Shown in pieces: positions 6,692 through 13,949 of a DNA stretch of 17,648 nucleotides. The notes below the pieces were generated by a model. The model saw nothing but the letters and a program-made list of their open reading frames with translations, was not told the DNA's origin and made no database searches. The DNA lies in the NCBI GenBank assembly GCA_044374295.1, contig JBILOU010000047.1:1-17648 (forward strand), given 5' to 3'. A program made the position numbers and the translations under genes. Each line of letters starts with the position of its first letter. The first letter of the stretch is position 1. Source of the DNA: CAIZGX01 sp044374295 (lineage in GTDB: Bacteria; Bacteroidota; Bacteroidia; Flavobacteriales_D; Sanyastnellaceae).

Positions 6692-6730
6692 TTCGAAAGA
6701 TTGTTCAAAGATTTTGAGAATGAAAATCTT
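6692..6730. repeat. Degenerate AGA-spaced inverted repeats upstream of thioesterase
   Basis: TTC-GAA (6692-6697), AGA, TTG-TT-CAA (6701-6708), AGA, then TTTT...AAAA. The last is part of an 8-base-pair stem AAGATTTT/AAAATCTT with a 7-base loop (6708-6730). Spacer and TT...AA borders are the same as in array C at 5048-5088. It lies in the 235-base gap between the divergent dnaA and thioesterase genes; the rest of that gap is A/T-rich with no other recognisable feature. Confidence 0.5.
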
Positions 6731-6761
6731 AGCAAGACAATTCAATAATTTCTTTGTGGCT

Positions 6762-7169
6762 ATGAAAATTCAAGATTGCGTCTTCCATTCCAAATTTACT
6801 GTAAGATATTCAGAAACCGACCGCATGGGCTATTTGTATTACGGTCATTATGCTGCATATTTCGAAGTGGCTAGGGTAGAGGCGTTGCGCGAATTGGGCG
6901 TCGTTTATAAACAACTTGAAGACGAAGGAATTCTTCTTCCGGTTAGAACCTTCAACATACATTACAAAGCTCCTGCGCATTACGACGATCTTGTTGAAAT
7001 TCAAACACGCATTACACAGTTCAGTGGCACACGAATTTTATTTCATTTTGAATCATTCCGCAACGATACGTTGTTGAATACAGCAGAAGTGGAATTGGTG
7101 TTTGTTGACAAGAACACAGGCAGACCTTGCAAAGCCCCTGAACACATTGTTCGATTATTCGAAGATTAA
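6762..7169 (+). CDS. Acyl-CoA thioesterase, hotdog fold (4HBT family)
   Basis: A 135-residue single-domain hotdog thioesterase of the 4-hydroxybenzoyl-CoA thioesterase/YbgC group, which hydrolyses acyl-CoA thioesters in the cytoplasm. The active-site region YSETDRMGYLYYGHYAAYFE (16-35) has the expected Asp (20) followed by Met-Gly and the conserved Tyr and Glu. Length is normal for the family. The ATG at 6762 is preferred because homologues open with a few residues before the FTVRYSETD strand; in-frame TTG 6714 and ATG 6720 would add 14-16 residues overlapping the inverted repeats upstream. The acyl substrate cannot be assigned. The final 15 bases overlap the convergent GIN lipoprotein gene. 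Confidence 0.88.
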   Translation: MKIQDCVFHSKFTVRYSETDRMGYLYYGHYAAYFEVARVEALRELGVVYKQLEDEGILLPVRTFNIHYKAPAHYDDLVEIQTRITQFSGTRILFHFESFRNDTLLNTAEVELVFVDKNTGRPCKAPEHIVRLFED

Positions 7170-7907
7170 CTCGCCGCTTCCATCACGAACGAAATCATAC
7201 AAGGCTGGAGTTTGCTTCAACACAACATTCCCCGCATCTTCTATTCGAATAAATGCATATTCATTTGCTTTCGCATAAATGGGTTGCAACGAAGAGTTGT
7301 TAATGTAAACTTGATTGGCATTGAGCTCTCCGGCATGAGTAATTCCGTAGGCGTCTGAATACAATTCTGCAACTTGAACAGTGCCTTTCAAATACGAATC
7401 GTTAGCACCCGTTGGAGAGCCGCAATAGATGGTGTCGCAATTCAAGTTTAACTCCACCTTTCCATTCGCATGCTTATTCTCTATCACAAGTTTACGTGCT
7501 TTCATTTCATTCAATGAAACAACATTTCCAGTGCTGAAATTTTGAATGTTCGTGATGGAATCGAAATACAACGTCACCGTTATTTCGTTTTCAAACGATC
7601 GAAGAAAATTACACGTGTTCACGTTTTCAATTTTCAATACACCGTCTGAAAGTTGAGCGTCTATTTTCGGAAGTAAATTCTTCGGACCGGTAATTTCAAT
7701 TCCACAAAAATTAGTGTCGACCAATTCGTATTTCAAATAGCTATTCAATTCAAGTTTGGTGAAACTTCCTAAATCTCTTGTTTCGGTTTGAACTTCTCCC
7801 GCCGTTTTAAAGCAATCGGGAGCATTCTCTTTGTTGCACGAACAAAAAGTTAGCACAAGGCCCAACAGGCCTAGCTTACAGACGGTAGCCAAATCCAATC
7901 TCACCAT
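7155..7907 (-). CDS. GIN domain (DUF2807) putative lipoprotein
   Basis: A 250-residue exported protein. A hydrophobic N-terminus ending LVLTFCSCNKE gives candidate lipobox cysteines at 22 and 24, so it is probably a lipoprotein. The remainder is beta-strand-rich with the opening typical of the GIN/DUF2807 putative auto-transporter-adhesin head domain (TETRDLGSFTKLELNSYLKYEL), a right-handed beta-helix-like fold common in this phylum. The molecular function is unknown. The ATG at 7907 lies inside the upstream PagL-like gene (32-base overlap), implying translational coupling as the last gene of the DPP IV operon. An alternative TTG at 7922 would only lengthen the signal region. Confidence 0.8.
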   Translation of the reverse strand: MVRLDLATVCKLGLLGLVLTFCSCNKENAPDCFKTAGEVQTETRDLGSFTKLELNSYLKYELVDTNFCGIEITGPKNLLPKIDAQLSDGVLKIENVNTCNFLRSFENEITVTLYFDSITNIQNFSTGNVVSLNEMKARKLVIENKHANGKVELNLNCDTIYCGSPTGANDSYLKGTVQVAELYSDAYGITHAGELNANQVYINNSSLQPIYAKANEYAFIRIEDAGNVVLKQTPALYDFVRDGSGELIFE

Positions 7908-8979
7908 AATCTGCTTTTGCAAAATGAGTTTTTAATCCGAATTGAATGAACCAATGTTTGTCCTTCGGTGCATGACGAACCATTACACGTTGATACAAAG
8001 GCGTTGTCTCGCCCCACTTATCCCAAATGTAAAAGCCCTGAACAATGCGTAATTGCGTGTTTCCGAAATTCTGACAAAACGTTGGTCCAACGCCCAGTTG
8101 AAAAACCGAACGATTGTTCGGTCGAGCACCGTCTCTGTTTTCCATCAACGGAATTAATGAACTATTGAACATGAGGTCAGCTGTTAATCCGAAAGAACGC
8201 TTTACTCGTGATGTTCTGCGATCCCACGCTGCACTGAGCAGATGAATGGGGTATTTCTTTCCGTAAGGTTGCATGACTTCTTTCCATCCTTGCGTGTAAG
8301 AAATACTGCGGTTGTATTTGCTTAAAAAGCGTAGCAACAGAATTTCATATTCTTCATCTTTTCTTGGTTGCTTGGGCTTAGTTAATGGCTGAATACCTAA
8401 CGTAAGAGCCATGGTGTTCGTTCCGAGATTCGGTAATTGAAAAGCGCCGTTCGAAAAATGCGTAACGCGAATTCCCAATTTGTATTGAAGATTTTTGGTG
8501 TGAAAAATTTCCTGATCGAAGCCAATACTCAATGCAGCATTGAAGTGCGAACCCAGAACAGGCGCTTGGTAATTCGATTGTAGATTCCAAATCTTCGTGG
8601 TGTAACCCAAGCCAATGCCGAGGTTGATGAACTTCTTGTTTGAAGGACGCTCGCCAAAGATTTTGCGGTTGGTGGGAAATTGATTCCAGAAACTCAACGC
8701 GAATTGTTGTCCCAACTGTTGAATGTTCCCGGTGTTGATGTAGGTGAAATCGACACCCTGATAAGGATTTCCGTAAGGCCTTGAATAGAGTCTGTTGGTT
8801 ATGCGCTTCACAACACGGACGCTTCCACCTACACTGTGCCCCGAGATAAGCGGTTCCATTAGCGAGTTATGTGGAACCACAAATCCGAATTGAAGACCGC
8901 CATGCACCTGCCATTGCTCTTGTCCGAATGCCGCAAGGCCTGAACAAATAACCAACAACAGGACAAGTGCTTTTCTCAT
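7876..8979 (-). CDS. PagL-like acyloxyacyl hydrolase family outer membrane protein
   Basis: A 367-residue protein with a signal peptide (cleavage near AAFGQ, residue 20) and alternating hydrophobic strands of an outer membrane beta-barrel. The segment RVTHFSNGAFQLPNLGTN (171-188) matches the PagL/acyloxyacyl hydrolase motif, with candidate catalytic His174 and Ser176. PagL enzymes remove a 3-O-acyl chain from lipid A. The Pseudomonas catalytic Glu, twelve residues after the Ser, corresponds to Asn188, so activity is uncertain. The protein is also much longer than Pseudomonas PagL (about 150 residues mature), carrying an extra C-terminal half. Its ATG shares one base with the DPP IV stop. Confidence 0.72.
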   Translation of the reverse strand: MRKALVLLLVICSGLAAFGQEQWQVHGGLQFGFVVPHNSLMEPLISGHSVGGSVRVVKRITNRLYSRPYGNPYQGVDFTYINTGNIQQLGQQFALSFWNQFPTNRKIFGERPSNKKFINLGIGLGYTTKIWNLQSNYQAPVLGSHFNAALSIGFDQEIFHTKNLQYKLGIRVTHFSNGAFQLPNLGTNTMALTLGIQPLTKPKQPRKDEEYEILLLRFLSKYNRSISYTQGWKEVMQPYGKKYPIHLLSAAWDRRTSRVKRSFGLTADLMFNSSLIPLMENRDGARPNNRSVFQLGVGPTFCQNFGNTQLRIVQGFYIWDKWGETTPLYQRVMVRHAPKDKHWFIQFGLKTHFAKADYGEIGFGYRL

Positions 8980-11216
8980 TACAGATTTTCTTTCAAGAAG
9001 TTGGTCATCTTGCTAAACAAGTGTAAGCGCGTGTTTCCTCCGTAAATGCCGTGGTCTTTATTCGGATAAACAAACAAGTCGAAAGGTTTATTCGAAGCAA
9101 CCAATGCGCTTACCATATCCATAGTATTTTGGAAATGCACATTGTCATCGGCGCTTCCGTGAACCAACAAATAGTTTCCTCTTAATTGCTTCGCGAAATT
9201 GATAGGCGAGTTGTTTTCGTATCCACCTGAATTCTCTTGCGGGGTGCGCAAGTATCTTTCAGTATAAACGCTGTCGTAATACTTCCAGTTCGTAACAGGA
9301 GCAACAGCAATTCCGGTCTTGTAATAGTCAGCTCCTTTGGTCATGCACAACGAAGTCATATACCCGCCGTAGCTCCATCCTTGCATACCAATGCGCGCTG
9401 CATCTATGTATGTTTGTTGACCTAAATATTTCGCGAAGTCTATAAAGTCTTGCGTTTCATTTCCACCTAAATTCATGTAGGTTGAATGTTTGAAATCTTT
9501 GCCACGGAATTGTGTTCCGCGCGGATCACAGCTCACCACAATGTATCCTTCCTGACAAAGCAATTGGTACCACATGTAGTTCTTTCCGCCGTAGGAGTCA
9601 AGAACAGTGTTGCTTCCAGGTCCCCCGTAAATGGCAACCAACACAGGATATTTTTTATTCGGATCGAAGTTGGCAGGCTTCATCATCCAGCAATTCAAAT
9701 CGGTACCGATTGAATTCTTAAACGAGAAGAATTCTTTCTTCACGCAATTGTATTCATTCAATTTCGCTGAAAGGGTTTCGTTCTTAATCAGCACACGCTT
9801 CGTGTTTCCTTGATTGTCGCGAATGCAGAAAGTAGGAGGGGTGTTGGCGTTGCTGTAGGTGTGAAGGAAATACTTCAATCCGTTGCTGAACGCCGCTTCG
9901 TTGGTTCCGTCGTCAGAGGTTAAACACTTCCAGGTGTTCTTCTTCAAATTAACACAGTACACATACTTCGAAGTCGCATCTAGCGAGCTGCTCATGCGCT
10001 TGTTGTAATTGACTTGTGCAGCGCGAGTAGAACTGAAATAAATGTTTCCTGCTTTTTCATCGATGCCGTAAAAATCAAGAATCTCCCAATTTCCGCTGGT
10101 TAACGCTTTCTCTACTTTCGTTCCTAAGTCAATCTGATACAAATGCGCATAACCACTTTTTTCGCTGGTGTAGATCATACAATTTCCACCCGATAAAAAT
10201 TGAATGTTGTCATTCACATCAATGTAGGTTTCAGATTTCTCTTCCATCAACACTGCTGTTGGCCAAGTGTCATTTCCTTCAACGCGAATGGGAGCCGTTA
10301 ATTCATAGACCAAATGATTTTGATGACGATTCATTTTTTGAACCAACAAATGCGTGCTTTGTTTTCCCCACTTGATACGAGGAATGTATTCGAACTCGGC
10401 AGAAGTCTTTTCAACCAAGAAACTTTTGTTGGAATTCAATTCATAAATGTGAATGCTCACATCTGAATTTTTTTCTCCGGCTTTCGGATACTTGAACGTG
10501 TTTCTTTCCGGATATAAACTTCCGTAAATATCCATTCCATATTCAGGAACGCCGCTTTCGTTGAATTTGTAGTAGGCGAGAAGCGAACCGTTTTCATTCC
10601 AATACAATCCGCGATCGAATCCGAATTCTTCTTCGTACACCCAATCGGTTGCTCCGTTAATGATTTTGTTTTTCTCTCCGTCGAAGGTGATTTGCTTTTC
10701 CTCTTTCGTTTCAATATTGAAAATGAAAATGTTGTTGTTGCGAACAAAGGCCACACGCTTTTTATCTGGAGAGATCGTCGCCAAGCGTTGCTTTCCTTTT
10801 TTGAAGTTTGCAATAGGTGTGGTTTTTCCGCTTGCCAAATCGTGAACCAAATAATTAGCCATGCTGCTCCAACGGTAAATGCCTTCGCTTTCTGTTTCAA
10901 TCAATAACATGGTTTCATCTGCATTGAAACTGTAATTGTCGAACGCGCTCATTTCATTCCCGAAAATTCTTTTCGAAGAGGTAATCGTCTTCAAGGTATC
11001 ACCAGTTGCGAAGCTGCATTGGATAATGGTTTGTCCGTTTAGATCTGAACCCATCACGTCTGAAAACGTTTCACCGTCTTTCATCGAGTTGAATCCGCCA
11101 AGGTATTCCGCGTTGAATTCGCGGCTGTTCCAAATGAGTTCGTTGGTAATTTTTTTCTGTGCGTTTATGCCGAAAGCGGCAGCCAAGAAAAGCAAAGAGG
11201 CAAGGGTCTTTTTCAT
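8979..11216 (-). CDS. Dipeptidyl peptidase IV, serine peptidase family S9
   Basis: A 745-residue exported prolyl dipeptidyl peptidase. A signal peptide (MKKTLASLLFLAAAFGINA) is followed by an eight-bladed-type beta-propeller region (about 40-480) and a C-terminal alpha/beta hydrolase domain. The DPP IV double-Glu motif DWVYEEEFGF, which binds the substrate N-terminus, is present. The catalytic triad is Ser615 in GWSYGG, Asp690 in HGSADDNVHF and His722 in KDHGIYGG. It would release X-Pro or X-Ala dipeptides from peptides in the periplasm or at the surface. The ATG at 11216 was chosen because it starts the signal peptide; upstream in-frame codons cross the promoter region. It heads an operon with the PagL-like and GIN genes. 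Confidence 0.95.
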   Translation of the reverse strand: MKKTLASLLFLAAAFGINAQKKITNELIWNSREFNAEYLGGFNSMKDGETFSDVMGSDLNGQTIIQCSFATGDTLKTITSSKRIFGNEMSAFDNYSFNADETMLLIETESEGIYRWSSMANYLVHDLASGKTTPIANFKKGKQRLATISPDKKRVAFVRNNNIFIFNIETKEEKQITFDGEKNKIINGATDWVYEEEFGFDRGLYWNENGSLLAYYKFNESGVPEYGMDIYGSLYPERNTFKYPKAGEKNSDVSIHIYELNSNKSFLVEKTSAEFEYIPRIKWGKQSTHLLVQKMNRHQNHLVYELTAPIRVEGNDTWPTAVLMEEKSETYIDVNDNIQFLSGGNCMIYTSEKSGYAHLYQIDLGTKVEKALTSGNWEILDFYGIDEKAGNIYFSSTRAAQVNYNKRMSSSLDATSKYVYCVNLKKNTWKCLTSDDGTNEAAFSNGLKYFLHTYSNANTPPTFCIRDNQGNTKRVLIKNETLSAKLNEYNCVKKEFFSFKNSIGTDLNCWMMKPANFDPNKKYPVLVAIYGGPGSNTVLDSYGGKNYMWYQLLCQEGYIVVSCDPRGTQFRGKDFKHSTYMNLGGNETQDFIDFAKYLGQQTYIDAARIGMQGWSYGGYMTSLCMTKGADYYKTGIAVAPVTNWKYYDSVYTERYLRTPQENSGGYENNSPINFAKQLRGNYLLVHGSADDNVHFQNTMDMVSALVASNKPFDLFVYPNKDHGIYGGNTRLHLFSKMTNFLKENL

Positions 11217-11232
11217 AATTATAATCAGTTCC

Positions 11233-11263
11233 GAAAGATAAGCCGAATGCAGAAGATATGCAA
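11233..11263 (-). promoter_or_regulatory. Candidate promoter for the DPP IV operon
   Basis: On the minus strand TATCTTTC (11233-11240) matches the TAnnTTTG -7 element in all but the last base. TTGC (11260-11263) is 19 bases upstream, a weak match to the TTTG element. The leader would be about 10-20 bases. No convincing promoter was seen for the divergent lipoprotein gene in the same 67-base gap. Confidence 0.35.
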
Positions 11264-11283
11264 TTGTGCCGTTAATTTGCGCC

Positions 11284-12375
11284 ATGAATTTGAAATTAGC
11301 TACACTCGCAATGGTAGCGGTTGCATTCAGCAGCTGCACACAACAATTGGTTTTGGAATCGCTTCCGGTTACAGCAGAGCCAGGTCCTGTTACTTATGAG
11401 AAAGAAACCCATTTCAAAAACATTCATCAAATCACCTACGGCGGTAACAATGCCGAAGCGTATTGGAGCCCCGACGGAAAGCAACTTATTTTTCAAAGCG
11501 ACAACTCGAAGTGGGGAGTAGGCTGCGATCAGATATTCCTTTTGAATGTGGAAGCGAAGGCAGACAGTTCGAAGCGTCAGTTGGTTTCAACCGGACTTGG
11601 AAGAACCACTTGTTCTTGGTTTATGCCCGATGGAAAATCTTTCCTTTATGCTTCAACGCACAAAGGCGGAGAGTCTTGTCCACCGCCACTTCCGAATACC
11701 GGAAGATATGTTTGGCCGTTGTACACTTCTTATGATATTTACACTGCTGATCTTCAAGGAAAGGTAACGAAGCAATTAACCGATTCGCCGCGTTACGATG
11801 CTGAAGCGACGATTAGTCCGAAAGGAGACCGAATCGTTTTCACTTCATTGCGCAACGGTGATTTGGATTTGTACACCATGAATTTAGATGGAAGCGATGT
11901 GAAGCAAATTACATTCGACTTGGGCTATGATGGCGGTGCATGTTTTTCTCCGGATGGAAAGAAAATCGTTTGGCGCGCGTCTCGTCCGAAGAACAAAGAA
12001 GAGATAGATGCTTACAAATCATTGTTGAAGGAAGATATGGTTGAGCCTTCAAACTTGGAAATCTTCGTTGCGAATGCCGATGGTTCAGATGCACATCAGG
12101 TCACTTCTTTGGGAAATGCAAACTGGTCGCCAACATTCACTCCGAAAGGAGATAAGGTTCTATTCTGCAGCAATCACAATAGCACGCGCGGATTCCCTTT
12201 CAATTTATTCTTGGTGAATCTAGATGGAAGTGGATTGGAGCAAGTGACTTACGATACCGAATTCGATTCGTTCCCTATGTTTTCACCCAATGGAAAATAC
12301 TTGGTGTTCTGCAGCAACCGTCACAACGGAAGAACGCGCGATACGAATATCTTTATCGCGGAGTGGATTGACTAA
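11284..12375 (+). CDS. TolB-like beta-propeller (PD40) lipoprotein
   Basis: A 363-residue lipoprotein: the signal ends AFSSC with the lipid-acceptor Cys at 18. The mature part holds about six WD40-like PD40 blades, recognised by repeats of the type SPDGKxIVF (YWSPDGKQLIF, TISPKGDRIVF, CFSPDGKKIVW, TFTPKGDKVLF, MFSPNGKYLVF). It therefore folds as a beta-propeller like the C-terminal domain of TolB, but lacks the TolB N-terminal domain, so it is not a Tol-system TolB. A protein-binding or surface role is likely; no enzyme motif was found. The ATG at 11284 begins the signal peptide. It is divergent from DPP IV and overlaps the convergent DUF2752 gene by 23 bases. Confidence 0.85.
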   Translation: MNLKLATLAMVAVAFSSCTQQLVLESLPVTAEPGPVTYEKETHFKNIHQITYGGNNAEAYWSPDGKQLIFQSDNSKWGVGCDQIFLLNVEAKADSSKRQLVSTGLGRTTCSWFMPDGKSFLYASTHKGGESCPPPLPNTGRYVWPLYTSYDIYTADLQGKVTKQLTDSPRYDAEATISPKGDRIVFTSLRNGDLDLYTMNLDGSDVKQITFDLGYDGGACFSPDGKKIVWRASRPKNKEEIDAYKSLLKEDMVEPSNLEIFVANADGSDAHQVTSLGNANWSPTFTPKGDKVLFCSNHNSTRGFPFNLFLVNLDGSGLEQVTYDTEFDSFPMFSPNGKYLVFCSNRHNGRTRDTNIFIAEWID

Positions 12376-12667
12376 GCTGTCTTTTGAATTTTAAGAAATC
12401 TTGAATCACCGCGAAGGTGAGGAGTGGAAGTACGAACACGATAAGTGGATTTTCATTCCATGCCTCTTCAAACTGAAATTTTACTAAGGCAATAACGGCA
12501 TGTGTCATTCCGCAGCCCCAGCAGTGAACACCAAAGATTGCAGTGAACAAACAGGGAATGCCTATGTCTGCAACGTTGAATACGTTCAGCATAACAGCAA
12601 TGCATTCGTAAATAAGAACCCCGGAAACAATCCAGTTCTTTCGCAAGTATTTCAGAAATACGGTCAA
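12353..12667 (-). CDS. DUF2752 small membrane protein
   Basis: A 104-residue membrane protein with three hydrophobic segments (about 12-30, 36-48 and 74-90). The family hallmark of DUF2752 is present: a cysteine-rich CWGCGMTHA (49-57) followed by NPL (73-75). The family's function is unknown. The only plausible start is TTG at 12667, five bases after the porT stop, with GAAGGA upstream; the first ATG in frame would remove most of the first helix. It is the last gene of the rho-DUF4199-porT operon, and its 3' end overlaps the convergent propeller lipoprotein gene. Confidence 0.8.
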   Translation of the reverse strand: MTVFLKYLRKNWIVSGVLIYECIAVMLNVFNVADIGIPCLFTAIFGVHCWGCGMTHAVIALVKFQFEEAWNENPLIVFVLPLLTFAVIQDFLKFKRQLSQSTPR

Positions 12668-12672
12668 GAGAA

Positions 12673-13386
12673 TTATCCTTCGAAGGTGATGGATACAACG
12701 AAGGCGCGAGAGCGCAACTTGTCTATTGGAAGCGCGTACTTCGTGTCTTCGTGAATGAGTAAATCGGGAAGACCAATGCTCGTTTTGAATTCTATTGCAA
12801 ATTTGAAAAACGGAAGGAAGAAATCGAATCCACCTCCAGCTTCAATGCAATAGTCGTTGCTCTTCAACTTTACAACAATTTCACTCGATTGATTGTTGCT
12901 CACATCTTTTTGCGATTGCATATCACGTGCATACTTTCCACCCAACAATCCGTAGGCTGCAAAGTTTCCCGTTCTATTCGTTCTAAACTTCACCAATACA
13001 GGAAATTCCAACCACACACTTGAGATGGGCTTGGTCTGTGTGTCGATTTTGTTGTTCGCCTTCAAAAATTGATATTGGAGTGAACGGTCTTGAAAAGATA
13101 ATCCAGGTAAAAAGCGCACATTCACGTTGGGAAGCGGATTGTACGATGCAAGAATGTGCAAGTTGAATCCAGCTTGCGGAACATTCGTAATACTCAACAA
13201 CGAATCTTGAAATGAAAAATCAGGTTTGTAGTTAATGAAGAACGAACTCTGATTGCCGCTTAAAGCAAATCCAAAATGATATTTTCTGTAATCGAATTTG
13301 GCTAGGTTCATTGCAGCACGATCACGTTGCGCAAAAGAGGCCAGTGCAATGAAGCTAAATAAAAATGCTGCGACTAATTTTTTCAT
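12673..13386 (-). CDS. porT: PorT, type IX secretion system outer membrane protein
   Basis: A 237-residue outer membrane beta-barrel with a signal peptide ending ALASFAQ (residue 20). Length and sequence pattern fit PorT/SprT: an early YHFGFALSGNQ strand, the SxWLEFPVLVKF block, LLGGKYARDM, and a late KFAIEFKTSIGL strand. PorT is required for the type IX secretion system that exports proteins with C-terminal CTD signals across the outer membrane and supports gliding in this phylum. It overlaps the upstream DUF4199 gene by four bases (ATGA at 13383-13386), indicating coupled translation. A generic PorT-family barrel with another role is the main alternative. Confidence 0.8.
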   Translation of the reverse strand: MKKLVAAFLFSFIALASFAQRDRAAMNLAKFDYRKYHFGFALSGNQSSFFINYKPDFSFQDSLLSITNVPQAGFNLHILASYNPLPNVNVRFLPGLSFQDRSLQYQFLKANNKIDTQTKPISSVWLEFPVLVKFRTNRTGNFAAYGLLGGKYARDMQSQKDVSNNQSSEIVVKLKSNDYCIEAGGGFDFFLPFFKFAIEFKTSIGLPDLLIHEDTKYALPIDKLRSRAFVVSITFEG

Positions 13387-13949
13387 TGTAGTTCTTTCAA
13401 CATAACGGTTCTAAAAATCCAAGGCACAATAAGGGAAAAGATGAGTGAGCTCAACATCATTCCTGATATACCTGCTGCCACTACTGTTTTCACCGATGTC
13501 ATGGTGTTAACGCGTTCAATGTAGCTTTGTTGTATCTCTTCTTTTGTTAAATCTTTCAGTTGCTCATTGGTTGAAGTTATGGCATTCACTTCTTCAGGCG
13601 TGTCCAACGCTTCCTCAAGTAATTTGTAATCGGCAGCGCGTTTAATGCTCATGTCGTTCGACGATGAATAATAGACACCAATGGCCAATCCAATGGCAAC
13701 ACCGTATGCAACACCCGCGCGCAGTGACAATTTGAAATCGTCGAAATAACTTCTTACTTGCGGCTCTGCGCTGTAGGTTTTATAAAGGGTTATCACAATC
13801 AAAGACAGTAAGAAAACAAGATTCAAGAGAACTCCTTTCGGTTGTGCTCCTGCATAATTGTAGGCAAAGTAATGACCAAGCCCAAAGCGCAATCCCAACC
13901 ACAATACCGCTAACGAAAGGGCATAGGCCCAGATACGCCAAGTGCTCAT
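13383..13949 (-). CDS. DUF4199 membrane protein
   Basis: A 188-residue inner-membrane protein with four helices (about 6-28, 38-56, 76-94 and 153-178). A polar, Glu-rich segment of about 55 residues (98-152) between helices three and four probably faces out of the membrane. The helix pattern and the YKTYS...FKLSLRAGVAYGV region match DUF4199, a family restricted mostly to Bacteroidota with no known function. Its ATG shares one base with the rho stop and its stop overlaps the porT start, so it sits in the middle of a tightly coupled operon. Confidence 0.78.
   Translation of the reverse strand: MSTWRIWAYALSLAVLWLGLRFGLGHYFAYNYAGAQPKGVLLNLVFLLSLIVITLYKTYSAEPQVRSYFDDFKLSLRAGVAYGVAIGLAIGVYYSSSNDMSIKRAADYKLLEEALDTPEEVNAITSTNEQLKDLTKEEIQQSYIERVNTMTSVKTVVAAGISGMMLSSLIFSLIVPWIFRTVMLKELQ

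Noticed and set aside
6566..6748. A 60-codon plus-strand open frame between dnaA and the thioesterase gene
   Set aside because: GTG start, Lys/Asn-rich translation from A/T-rich DNA, overlaps the dnaA promoter and the inverted repeats, no recognisable domain.
11272..11279. TTAATTTG as a -7 element for the propeller lipoprotein gene
   Set aside because: It is only four bases from the ATG and has no upstream TTTG element at the proper distance.
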